From CAZEGC01 sp964511635 (GTDB lineage Bacteria; Patescibacteriota; Saccharimonadia; Saccharimonadales; Saccharimonadaceae): DNA of 10,338 nt. Below are positions 1 to 5,948 of this stretch, piece after piece. A program made the position numbers and the translations under genes. Where the stretch lies: assembly GCA_964511635.1 (NCBI GenBank), contig CAZEGC010000028.1:1-10338 (forward strand), in the 5' to 3' direction. Each line of letters opens with the position of its first letter. Positions within the stretch are counted from its first letter, which is position 1. Below the pieces are notes generated by a model. The model worked only from the letters and a program-made list of their open reading frames with translations. It did not search any database and had not been told where the DNA came from.

Positions 1-63
1 TCCTTTGCGACGAACAATAATGTCGTCAGGACTGATTTTTTTGACACTAGCACGAACCTTCAT
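1..63 (-). CDS. rpmJ: Ribosomal protein L36, cysteine-free form (3' end outside window)
   Basis: The first 21 codons of L36 are visible, starting at ATG (63..61): MKVRASVKKISPDDIIVRRKG, with the C-terminal remainder beyond the left edge. L36 is a tiny 23S rRNA-binding protein (about 37-38 residues) of the large subunit. The N-terminal MKVRASVKK is the family signature. In the zinc-binding form, residues 11 and 14 are cysteines; here they are Ser11 and Asp14, so this is the C-minus type that cannot form the zinc ribbon. An AGGAG Shine-Dalgarno sequence lies about 11 nt upstream, in the 27-nt gap after infA, and the gene is probably cotranscribed with infA. In the usual order rpsM, rpsK and others would follow. 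Identification is firm despite the truncation. Confidence 0.93.
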   Translation of the reverse strand, partial: MKVRASVKKISPDDIIVRRKG

Positions 64-90
64 GTCAAGTACTCCTGATTTCCCTTAAAT

Positions 91-315
91 TTAATCGCGT
101 AAGCGGAAGCTGATTCTACCCTTCGTAAGATCGTATGGGGTTAACTCAACTTCCACTTTATCGCCCGGTACAAGTCGGATGTAGTGCTTGCGCATTTTAC
201 CCGAAATGTGAGCGATAATACTATGGCCGTTCTCTAGTTCAACCTTAAACTGAGTATTAGGCAATGCTTCGATTACCTTCCCCTGCAGCTTGATTACTTC
301 CTTTTGACTCGCCAT
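91..315 (-). CDS. infA: Translation initiation factor IF-1
   Basis: This 74-residue protein is a full-length IF-1 (the family is usually about 72 residues), a single OB-fold that binds the 30S A site during initiation. Family features are the start KEVIKLQGKVIEALPN, the central FKVELENGHSIIAHISGKMRKHYIRL (about residues 23-48) and the VPGDKVEVELTPYDLTKGRI segment (about 49-68), which matches the classical GDxVxVExxPYDxxxGRI pattern. The start is ATG at 315. The preceding bases (AACTATTGTAATTT) contain no Shine-Dalgarno sequence, and a perfect TATAAT at 336..331 implies a very short 5' leader. The gene follows secY directly, whereas in the usual spc order adk and map stand between them. rpmJ follows after 27 nt. 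The assignment is essentially certain. Confidence 0.97.
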   Translation of the reverse strand: MASQKEVIKLQGKVIEALPNTQFKVELENGHSIIAHISGKMRKHYIRLVPGDKVEVELTPYDLTKGRISFRLRD

Positions 316-330
316 AAATTACAATAGTTA

Positions 331-359
331 ATTATACATTAGTTAACTGAAGTAGTAAA
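331..359 (-). promoter_or_regulatory. Candidate sigma70-type promoter for infA-rpmJ
   Basis: Read on the minus strand, TTTACT (359..354) and TATAAT (336..331) are separated by 17 nt. The -10 box is a perfect match to consensus and the -35 box matches at 4 of 6 positions. Transcription would begin around 323-325, leaving only about 8-10 nt before the infA ATG at 315. The direct repeat TTAACTA flanks the -10 box. The spacing and the intergenic position are seen directly; promoter activity is inferred. Confidence 0.6.
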
Positions 360-378
360 GAGTAAAACTAACAATTAT

Positions 379-1788
379 CTATTTGTAGTCGTCGTACGTT
401 ACCATTAACGCACGCGAGTTAATTTGACGTAAGGATTCAAGGGCGACTGAAACCACAATCAAAAGTCCAGTTCCACCAATAGCTAGGTTCTGTGCCTGAA
501 TACCGATCTGCGCAAACACGTATTCAATACCAAATGGCATAACTGCCACCAGACCAAGAACTAATGACCCGAAAAGGACTAGGCGGTTCATGGTTCGCCC
601 TAGATATTTTTCAGTTTGCAGACCTGGGCGTACGCCTTCGATGAACCCACCCTGTTTTTGGAGGTTTTCTGCGATTTCGTTTGAGTTAAAGATAATCCCT
701 GTATAAAAGTACGTAAATAGCACCACTAACAGGAAGTAGCTCACCGGATAAATAAACGCCCCTGGCTCTAACCCAGTAAATTCGCCTGGATTTGGTGCCT
801 GGAACCACAGGATTAGGTTATCAGCTAGCGACGCAAAGTCAGGGTTGCCAGTTGCTCGCAAGATTTGCCCAGCAAAGGCAGGCAGCGACAGGAAAGCAAC
901 CGCAAAAATAACCGGAATAACACCAGCTGCGATTAACTTGATTGGCAGCACACTTTTAACGCCTCCGTAGCTGCTGTTACCCTGCACTCGTTTGGCGTAG
1001 TTAATCGTAACAATTCGCTGGGCTTCGTTGACCTTAACTAGTAGGTACAAAACAGCTAGAGATATCGTCCCGATGGCTATAGCAAGCCAAAAAGCGACTG
1101 GATTTACAGGAATTTCAAACCAACCAAATACATTCAGGCCGCCCTGTGAGGTGTCGAATAGGTTAAATCCGATTGTTGAAAGCATCTGAGGTAGCTGGCT
1201 AATAATACCAGCAAAAATTAACAGACTGATACCGTTACCTAGCCCCTGTTCGGTCGCCAGCTCTCCTAGCCACATAAGCAGCATTGAACCAGCCGTCATG
1301 GCAATTACTGCTACCACCCATTCAGCTAAGCCTGCTTCGGCCAAAACTGTGGTAGCACCAGCTAGTTCGGTTTGCCTTAGAATATAAACGAAAGCAATTG
1401 ATTGAATGATAGCTAGCGGCAAGCTGATAACGCGTGTCCACTGATTAATTTTTCTGCGGCCAGACTCGCCGTCTTTGTGGAGCTCCTCTAGCTTAGGGAT
1501 GGCTTTAGTTAAAAGTTGAGTAATAATGGATGCGGTAATAAAAGGGCTAAGACCGACTAGTACAATGGAAAGGCTAGCCAATGCCCCACCAGAGAGCAAG
1601 TTCAAAAATCCACCGAAATCAGTGCCAGATAAAATACTGTCGATTACTTCACGAAGTTGAGTTGGTTCGGTCAGAGGCACTGGGACATGCGCTAGCAAGC
1701 GGTAAGCAACCACAATACCTAGCACGACAAACAAGCGCTTTTGCATGTCGCGGTTTTTTAATGATCGAAAAATTGTTTTCCAGTTCAC
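379..1788 (-). CDS. secY: Protein translocase subunit SecY
   Basis: SecY is the channel-forming subunit of the Sec translocon in the cytoplasmic membrane and passes unfolded proteins across or into the membrane together with SecE and SecG. At 469 residues it is slightly longer than the 430-445 typical of the family. About ten hydrophobic segments are visible (roughly 18-35, 70-92, 119-137, 157-175, 185-203, 231-252, 282-301, 348-368, 401-419, 434-451). Diagnostic stretches are GGFLNLLSGGAL (plug region, 59-70), GLSPFITASIITQLL (79-93), GLGNGISLLIFAGI (182-195) and NEIAENLQKQGGFIEGVRPG (370-389, cytosolic ribosome/SecA-binding loop). The start is GTG at 1788, and the alternative ATG at residue 15 would cut into the amphipathic N-terminus. 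The leader is purine-rich (GAGAGGGACGAG) with only a weak Shine-Dalgarno match. AGTCT/AGACT arms at 1814-1818 and 1789-1793 could pair around it. No cysteines are present. Confidence 0.97.
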   Translation of the reverse strand: MNWKTIFRSLKNRDMQKRLFVVLGIVVAYRLLAHVPVPLTEPTQLREVIDSILSGTDFGGFLNLLSGGALASLSIVLVGLSPFITASIITQLLTKAIPKLEELHKDGESGRRKINQWTRVISLPLAIIQSIAFVYILRQTELAGATTVLAEAGLAEWVVAVIAMTAGSMLLMWLGELATEQGLGNGISLLIFAGIISQLPQMLSTIGFNLFDTSQGGLNVFGWFEIPVNPVAFWLAIAIGTISLAVLYLLVKVNEAQRIVTINYAKRVQGNSSYGGVKSVLPIKLIAAGVIPVIFAVAFLSLPAFAGQILRATGNPDFASLADNLILWFQAPNPGEFTGLEPGAFIYPVSYFLLVVLFTYFYTGIIFNSNEIAENLQKQGGFIEGVRPGLQTEKYLGRTMNRLVLFGSLVLGLVAVMPFGIEYVFAQIGIQAQNLAIGGTGLLIVVSVALESLRQINSRALMVTYDDYK

Positions 1789-1851
1789 AGTCTCTCGTCC
1801 CTCTCTATTCTCTAGACTTATCTGCTACCCCTCGAAGCATAGAAATACTAC

Positions 1852-1880
1852 TCTATACCCCGAGAAATGCACCAAGTCAA
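1852..1880 (-). promoter_or_regulatory. Candidate sigma70-type promoter for secY
   Basis: In the 94-nt rplO-secY gap the minus strand reads TTGACT (1880..1875), 17 nt, then TATAGA (1857..1852). That is 5 of 6 matches at -35 and 4 of 6 at -10 with ideal spacing, starting just after the rplO stop codon. Initiation near 1845 would give a 5' leader of roughly 57 nt before the secY GTG. This would allow secY, and possibly infA-rpmJ, to be expressed independently of the ribosomal-protein genes upstream. It is inferred from sequence only. Confidence 0.55.
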
Positions 1881-1882
1881 AT

Positions 1883-2362
1883 TTATTTATCAGTTGATTC
1901 GACCTGCTGCTGACTCTTCTTTAATGGTACATCAGTGCGGACAAATGTGCCACCAGCTTTTGTAATTGCATCTTTTGCGCTTTTGCTGGCTGCTTGAACG
2001 TGTAAATTGACAGCTTCTGTCAGAGTACCACGTGCAATTACCTTAACAGTGTGAAAAGGCGTTTCGATATAACCTTTTTCGAACAATGTAAAATTGTCGA
2101 CCACTTCTCCTTTAAACGCATTAAGATGATCAAGGTAGACGATTTGTGCTGGCTTTCTCAAGCTTTTAAAACCACGGGCTTTGGGTACTGCCTGGACAAG
2201 CGCCCTTTGGCCACCCTGAAAAGTAGCACGCAGCTTAGCACCAGAACGAGAATTCTGACCTTTGGTTCCGCGACCGGCAGTTTTACCTCGTCCGGCGGCA
2301 ATACCGCGACCAGCACGTCTTTTGCTTTTATTTGCAGAAACTTGGAGTTGATTGTATTTCAT
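1883..2362 (-). CDS. rplO: Large-subunit ribosomal protein L15
   Basis: This 159-residue protein is L15, a 23S rRNA-binding protein with a long basic N-terminal extension reaching into the large-subunit core, important late in 50S assembly. The Gly/Arg/Lys-rich N-terminus (RAGRGIAAGRGKTAGRGTKG, residues 16-35, then QNSRSG) is the family hallmark. It is followed by FQGGQRALVQAVPKARGF (48-65) and a globular domain with the VIARGTLTEAVNLHV stretch (about 108-122). The length is slightly above the usual 145-150 because of a polar C-terminal tail (KKSQQQVESTDK). The ATG at 2362 is the only start compatible with the conserved N-terminus. The bases before it (AAATGAAATTCTC) show no Shine-Dalgarno sequence, unlike most upstream genes. 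It follows rpsE after a 103-nt gap where rpmD would normally sit. Confidence 0.96.
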   Translation of the reverse strand: MKYNQLQVSANKSKRRAGRGIAAGRGKTAGRGTKGQNSRSGAKLRATFQGGQRALVQAVPKARGFKSLRKPAQIVYLDHLNAFKGEVVDNFTLFEKGYIETPFHTVKVIARGTLTEAVNLHVQAASKSAKDAITKAGGTFVRTDVPLKKSQQQVESTDK

Positions 2363-2465
2363 GAGAATTTCATTTGAGAAACAGTAGTTGATGCGCGTCA
2401 GTTAGTGCGTGGCAGTTGGAGCATTAATTTTAATGTCTACTACCTATAGCACCGACTGCTAGCTA
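2363..2465. other. 103-nt rpsE-rplO gap at the usual rpmD (L30) position
   Basis: This is the longest non-coding stretch in the window. It is too short for L30 (about 60 codons, or 180 nt) and no L30-like peptide is readable. It holds an AT-rich perfect inverted repeat, CATTAA-AA-TTAATG on the minus strand (2422-2435), and a weak 5-bp hairpin, TAGCA-GTCGG-TGCTA (2447-2461), with no following T-run. -10-like hexamers TAAAAT and TATAGG occur, but neither has a convincing -35 partner. A promoter for rplO is possible but poorly supported. Confidence 0.6.
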
Positions 2466-3029
2466 CTATTTACTCCCTCCTTTCTTGTCTTTAGCGTTTA
2501 GCCACTCTTCTTTTGGAACCATGCTTTTTAATGCATCGATTGTAGCGTAAGCTACGTTCACCTTGTTTGACGACCCCAGTGACTTTGATAGCAAGTTGCG
2601 AATACCCGTTACTCCAATAATTGATCGGACAACGCCGCCGGCAATAATACCGGTACCAGGGGCGGCTGGCTTAATAAGCACCCGTGCGCCTGAGAGTTTG
2701 ACCTCTGCATCATGTGGAATAGTTTCGTTCACAACTGGGATAGTAATCATATTCTTCTTGGCCACGTCAGACGCCTTAGATATTGCAGTCTGTACATCCT
2801 GACCTTTTGATACACCTACACCGACTTTGTTTTTTCGATCTCCCACGACAACTAGCGCCTTAAAGCGGAAGCGTCGTCCACCCTTGACTACGCGCGCTAC
2901 GCGATCGATGTTAATTACAACTTCTTCGAATTGCTTTTCTTCCCTTTGCTCGCCAGTGCGTCGCTTATCGCGTCCACGCTGAGCGCGCGCAGGGCGAGCG
3001 GTAGTAGTGGTTTTTTCTGCTTGAGCCAT
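2466..3029 (-). CDS. rpsE: Small-subunit ribosomal protein S5
   Basis: S5 binds 16S rRNA near the mRNA entry channel and the central body/neck of the 30S subunit and contributes to decoding fidelity. From ATG at 3029 it is 187 residues: a basic, low-complexity N-terminal extension (about 1-34, TTTTARPARAQRGRDKRR), the S5 double-stranded-RNA-binding domain containing RVVKGGRRFRFKALVVVGD (46-64), and the C-terminal domain with PAAPGTGIIAGG (121-132) and GIRNLLSKSLGSSN (142-155). The reading frame is open 15 codons further upstream, but that stretch (MLLLTLHVRKDW...) lies inside rplR and is not family-like. The ATG at 3029 is one base after the rplR TAG and has GGAG about 9 nt upstream, so I chose it. 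Usual family length is about 165; the excess is the N-terminal extension. Confidence 0.96.
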   Translation of the reverse strand: MAQAEKTTTTARPARAQRGRDKRRTGEQREEKQFEEVVINIDRVARVVKGGRRFRFKALVVVGDRKNKVGVGVSKGQDVQTAISKASDVAKKNMITIPVVNETIPHDAEVKLSGARVLIKPAAPGTGIIAGGVVRSIIGVTGIRNLLSKSLGSSNKVNVAYATIDALKSMVPKEEWLNAKDKKGGSK

Positions 3030-3030
3030 A

Positions 3031-3384
3031 CTAGAACTCCAATCCTTCCTTACGTGCAGCGTCAGCAAGAGCACTTAGTCGACCAGCATACTGGCGACCA
3101 TTGCGGTCGAATACAACTGCTTTGATTTTAACTTTCTTAGCCTTCTTTGCTATATCGGTGCCCACAAACGCCGCCTTGTCAGTTAGAGTGCCGGTCTGTT
3201 TTGTGCCAACTGTAGTACTAGCAGCAAGTGTGTGACCTTTTACGTCGTCAACTAGCTGAGCATTGACGTGGCGAGCGCTAATTGCAACTGTTAAACGAGG
3301 ACGTTCGGCAGTTCCAACTACTTTTGACCTGACACGGTTTTTTCTAAGACTCTTATTAAGTAACTTTTTCTTCATGTCAGCCAT
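3031..3384 (-). CDS. rplR: Large-subunit ribosomal protein L18
   Basis: L18 is a 5S rRNA-binding protein of the central protuberance. The product is 117 residues, a normal length. It has the basic N-terminus (KKKLLNKSLRKNRVRSKV), GTAERPRLTVAISARHVNAQLVDD (about 24-47), corresponding to the family pattern RPRLxVxxSxxHxxAQxxDD, and ends with FDRNGRQYAGRLSALADAARKEGLEF, matching the conserved FDRxGxxYHGRVxALADxAREaGLxF tail. The position after His is Val39 and the usual H of YHGR is Ala here. The start is ATG at 3384, two bases after the rplF TAG; a second ATG at 3375 is possible. No cysteine is present. Confidence 0.96.
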   Translation of the reverse strand: MADMKKKLLNKSLRKNRVRSKVVGTAERPRLTVAISARHVNAQLVDDVKGHTLAASTTVGTKQTGTLTDKAAFVGTDIAKKAKKVKIKAVVFDRNGRQYAGRLSALADAARKEGLEF

Positions 3385-3386
3385 GA

Positions 3387-3920
3387 CTACTTACCAGCCT
3401 TTCCAGCCTTGCGCAAAATTTGCTCATCGGCGTATTTAATACCTTTACCTTTGTATGGCTCAGGCTTCTTTAGTGAGCGGATTTCTGCAGCTACCTGACC
3501 CACTGCCTGCTTGTCTATGCCGCTAACTGTGATGTTCATCTTTTCAACTGTCAAGCTAATACCATCTGGTGCACGGTATTTGACTGGGTGCGAAAACCCT
3601 AGCTGCATTTCTATTTCTTGGCCACCGCCATTAATTCGAAAGCCCACACCACTTACTTCAAGCTTTTTCTCAAAGCCCTTCACAACGCCCTGAACAGCGT
3701 TACTAAGGAGTGATCGCTGCAGCCCGTGTTGGCTTTTCGCAATCCTCTCGTCATTTTTTCGACTAACAGTTGCCACATTATCCTCTAGTTTAACGTCTAC
3801 GTCCGATAGATGCGGCACTGTCAGCTGACCTTTTGGTCCCGCGACAGTAATAACATCTGTGTCGACCGTGATTGTCACACCGGATGGAACTTCGATTGGT
3901 AGTTTTCCGACTCGACTCAT
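3387..3920 (-). CDS. rplF: Large-subunit ribosomal protein L6
   Basis: L6 binds 23S rRNA close to the sarcin-ricin loop and the factor-binding site of the 50S subunit. At 177 residues it has the family length. Two homologous alpha/beta repeats are evident: the N-terminal one starts MSRVGKLPIEVPSGVTITV with the AGPKGQL loop (27-33), and the C-terminal one contains VKGFEKKLEVSGVGFR (80-95). The signature PEPYKGKGIKYADE (153-166) is near the C-terminus. The ATG at 3920 is preceded by AAAGGA five bases upstream, in a 46-nt gap after rpsH. That gap is the largest within the compact cluster and shows no convincing promoter or terminator. Confidence 0.97.
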   Translation of the reverse strand: MSRVGKLPIEVPSGVTITVDTDVITVAGPKGQLTVPHLSDVDVKLEDNVATVSRKNDERIAKSQHGLQRSLLSNAVQGVVKGFEKKLEVSGVGFRINGGGQEIEMQLGFSHPVKYRAPDGISLTVEKMNITVSGIDKQAVGQVAAEIRSLKKPEPYKGKGIKYADEQILRKAGKAGK

Positions 3921-3966
3921 AATTATTCCTTTCTTATAAATAGTTCAATGGGTTACGTGCGGTAAT

Positions 3967-4368
3967 TTAATATACCTGCAAAAGCAGCTCGCCACCAAGG
4001 CGCTGCTTGACGGCTTCGGTGCCGCTTAAGACACCCTTACTAGTACTAACAAGTACCATGCCTCGGCCACTTTTAACGCGCGGAATATCGTTTGCACCGA
4101 CATATACGCGGCGCCCTGGTTTACTTAGGCGAGTTAGCTCATTAATATTCGGATTTTCACCTGGCTTGTTGATTGTTATAACAAGTGTATCTCGAGGTTT
4201 AGAGCTTTCGACCTTTACATCGGCTAGGTAATTAGCCTTTTTTAGCTGCTCTGCAACAGTTTTCTTGAGCTTGCTGCTTGGAACACGGACTTCGTTTTTT
4301 CCAACTGCTACCGCGTTTCTAATGCGAGTCAGCAGGTCAGCGATTGGGTCAGTTGACTGTAGTGACAT
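3967..4368 (-). CDS. rpsH: Small-subunit ribosomal protein S8
   Basis: S8 is a primary 16S rRNA-binding protein that nucleates assembly of the 30S platform and central domain. In E. coli it also represses spc-operon translation by binding mRNA near the start of rplE. The 133-residue product has the N-terminal TDPIADLLTRIRNA (6-19), the central VITINKPGENPNINELTRLSKPGRRVYV region (about 63-90) and the C-terminal signature STSKGVLS (108-115), ending GGELLLQVY. The ATG at 4368 is preceded by a purine-rich AGGAAAGGAAGGAAAGAG tract in the 18-nt gap after rpsN. I could not verify an S8-binding mimic on the rplE mRNA by eye, so autoregulation is only inferred from the family. Confidence 0.97.
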   Translation of the reverse strand: MSLQSTDPIADLLTRIRNAVAVGKNEVRVPSSKLKKTVAEQLKKANYLADVKVESSKPRDTLVITINKPGENPNINELTRLSKPGRRVYVGANDIPRVKSGRGMVLVSTSKGVLSGTEAVKQRLGGELLLQVY

Positions 4369-4386
4369 ATCTCTTTCCTTCCTTTC

Positions 4387-4656
4387 CTACCAACTACTCT
4401 TTCGTACGCCTGGGATTTCACCCTTTGAGGCTTTTTCACGAAAGTTTATTCTGTTCAAGCCAAAGCGGCGCATATAGCCCCTTGGACGACCTGATAAAAC
4501 ATCACGGTTTTTCCAGCGGGTTGGGCTAGAATTACGCGGCAGTCTTGCAAGACCCTCTTGGTCACCAAGCTCTTTTAGCTGAGCACGTTTTGCAGCGTAC
4601 TTCTTGATCATTTTTTGGCGTTTTGCATCTCGAGCAATCATTGATTTCTTTGCCAT
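4387..4656 (-). CDS. rpsN: Small-subunit ribosomal protein S14, zinc-independent (C-minus) type
   Basis: S14 sits in the 30S head next to S3 and S19. The 89-residue product has the length of the medium C-minus class, such as the second S14 of Bacillus, rather than the 61-residue zinc form. The C-terminal half is unmistakable: GRPRGYMRRFGLNRINFRE (56-74), then KGEIPGVRKSSW. The four zinc-ligand positions of the C-plus form are Asp52, Ser55, Asn68 and Asn71, so no zinc ribbon can form. The start overlaps the rplE stop as TAATG, and GGAGG lies inside rplE. This is the S14 copy at the ribosomal operon locus; whether a second, zinc-binding copy exists elsewhere cannot be seen. Confidence 0.96.
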   Translation of the reverse strand: MAKKSMIARDAKRQKMIKKYAAKRAQLKELGDQEGLARLPRNSSPTRWKNRDVLSGRPRGYMRRFGLNRINFREKASKGEIPGVRKSSW

Positions 4657-5240
4657 TAGCGTCGGCCTCCTTCTTTTTCAAACGGCATACCGAATTTTTC
4701 AAGCAATGCACGACTATGGGCGGCATCTTCGTTATCTATAACAAAAGTTATTTGCAAACCGTGTAGCAACTGCGTTTCTTCGAATGTTAATTCTGGAAAT
4801 ACCGATTGCTCTACTATGCCTAGGCTGTAGTTGCCGCTTTTATCAAAGCCCTTACTGCCGACACCGTGAAAGTCACGAACACGCGGCAGGGCCGTGTTGA
4901 TGAGTCGATCCAAGAATTCGTACATACGAGCACCGCGTAGCGTCACACTGATACCTACTCGGTTCATGCCAGCACGAATTTTAAAACCAGCAATTGACTT
5001 CTTTGCCATTCGGTCTATTGGATGCTGACCAGTAATCTTTGTTAGGGTGTTTCGAACTACTTCATAGTAGCGCTTATCGTCCTTGTTTTTTCCGATACCA
5101 ACACTGACTACTATTTTATTTAGTTTCGGCACTTGGTTTACGTTGCCAAGGTCTAGCTCGTCCTTTAGCTCGCCTACGAACTCGTCGTTATAGAGCATTT
5201 TCAGGCGCGGAGCTATGGCAACAGCTGTATTTTTAGCCAT
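4656..5240 (-). CDS. rplE: Large-subunit ribosomal protein L5
   Basis: L5 binds 5S rRNA in the central protuberance and makes bridge contacts with the 30S head and tRNA. The 194-residue product is about 15 longer than usual, with a short N-terminal extension (MAKNTAVAIAP) and a longer C-terminus. Family landmarks are KIVVSVGIGK (42-51), ITGQHPIDRMAKKSIAGFKI (69-88), VTLRGARMYEFLDRLI (99-114), LPRVRDFHG (118-126) and FDKSGNYSLGI (132-142). The ATG at 5240 overlaps the rplX stop (TAATG), with AAGGAGA inside rplX. Its own stop overlaps the rpsN start in the same way, so L5, L24 and S14 are likely translated in a coupled manner. Confidence 0.97.
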   Translation of the reverse strand: MAKNTAVAIAPRLKMLYNDEFVGELKDELDLGNVNQVPKLNKIVVSVGIGKNKDDKRYYEVVRNTLTKITGQHPIDRMAKKSIAGFKIRAGMNRVGISVTLRGARMYEFLDRLINTALPRVRDFHGVGSKGFDKSGNYSLGIVEQSVFPELTFEETQLLHGLQITFVIDNEDAAHSRALLEKFGMPFEKEGGRR

Positions 5241-5578
5241 TACTTAATCTCCTTATTATTTGCCTGGCGAGCGACTCGGGTCGTGCCCCCATCGGCGTTC
5301 TTTACTAGCCCCACTCGGCTGACTTTTCCAGATTTTTCATCTATCACCAATGCAACCTTGCCAATTGGCACGGGTGTATGGATATCCTTTTTGCCACCGC
5401 GCGGATTTAGTTGATTTGGCTTTACGTGTCGGTGCCCTACACCAACACCCTCTATCAAGACGGCGTTCTTCTTATGAAGCACTGCCAGCACCTTACCGGT
5501 AGTACCCTTGTGGTCGCCACTGATTAACTTTACAGTGTCACCCTTTTTGATACGTTTTGTCGATTGGTTTGCTGCCAT
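5240..5578 (-). CDS. rplX: Large-subunit ribosomal protein L24
   Basis: L24 is an assembly-initiating 23S rRNA-binding protein located near the tunnel exit. The 112-residue product is close to the family length (about 100-105). Its N-terminal KOW motif is plain: KKGDTVKLISGDHKGTTGKV (residues 11-30). It is followed by the HVKPNQLNPRGGKKDIHTPV segment (about 51-70), equivalent to the conserved KHxKPxxxNPxGGIxxxExPI stretch, and a C-terminal part ending TRVARQANNKEIK. The start at 5578 is one base after the rplN TAA (TAATATG), with CGGAGG inside rplN. Confidence 0.97.
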   Translation of the reverse strand: MAANQSTKRIKKGDTVKLISGDHKGTTGKVLAVLHKKNAVLIEGVGVGHRHVKPNQLNPRGGKKDIHTPVPIGKVALVIDEKSGKVSRVGLVKNADGGTTRVARQANNKEIK

Positions 5579-5579
5579 A

Positions 5580-5948
5580 TTAAAGTACCTCCGGCGCTAA
5601 GCTAATGATGCGTGCGTACCCCATGTCACGAAGTTCCCTGGGAACTGGACCAAATACACGGGTTGCGCGTGGGGTTTTATCATCGTTGATAATAACAGCT
5701 GCATTATCATCAAATGCAATCGTGCTGCCATCTTTTCGGCGAATCTGATCTCGCGTACGTACCACTACAGCTTTGACAACTGACTTCTTTTTAACGTTCC
5801 CGGTTGGGTTAGCGTCTTTGACCGTAGCGACAATGATATCGCCAACGCGCGCGTAACGACGCCCGGTACCACCAAGAACGCGTATGCATAGAATTTCTCT
5901 TGCTCCGCTGTTATCAGTCACTTTAAGGCGTGATTCTTGTTGGATCAT
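5580..5948 (-). CDS. rplN: Large-subunit ribosomal protein L14
   Basis: L14 lies on the subunit interface of the 50S particle and contributes to bridges with 16S rRNA; it also contacts L19. The product is 122 residues, the canonical length. It begins MIQQESRLKVTDNSGARE and continues LCIRVLGGTGRRYARVGDII (20-39), followed by the KKKSVVKAVVVRTR basic strand (54-67) and FDDNAAVIIND (79-89). Cys21, equivalent to E. coli L14 Cys21, is the only cysteine encoded anywhere in this window. The start overlaps the rpsQ stop (TAATG) and is served by AAGGAGG inside rpsQ. This overlap fuses what in E. coli are the separate S10 and spc operons. Confidence 0.98.
   Translation of the reverse strand: MIQQESRLKVTDNSGAREILCIRVLGGTGRRYARVGDIIVATVKDANPTGNVKKKSVVKAVVVRTRDQIRRKDGSTIAFDDNAAVIINDDKTPRATRVFGPVPRELRDMGYARIISLAPEVL

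Noticed and set aside
1581..1913. Plus-strand open frame across the secY start and rplO end
   Set aside because: It runs antisense through secY and rplO, with no recognisable domain and no Shine-Dalgarno sequence I could support.
2447..2461. TAGCA-GTCGG-TGCTA hairpin as a rho-independent terminator after rpsE
   Set aside because: Only five base pairs, no GC-rich stem and no T-run after it on the minus strand.
2363..2465. Hidden or degenerate rpmD in the rpsE-rplO gap
   Set aside because: 103 nt cannot encode the roughly 60 residues of L30, and no L30-like peptide is readable in any frame.
3030..3074. Upstream extension of S5 by 15 residues (MLLLTLHVRKDWSSS)
   Set aside because: It would overlap rplR by 44 nt, is unlike any S5 N-terminus, and the ATG at 3029 has good spacing to GGAG and directly follows the rplR stop.
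3921..3966. Promoter in the 46-nt rpsH-rplF gap (TTGAAC and TATAAG on the minus strand)
   Set aside because: The two hexamers are only 5 nt apart, and no -35 box exists at proper distance from TATAAG; the sequence mainly supplies the rplF ribosome-binding site.
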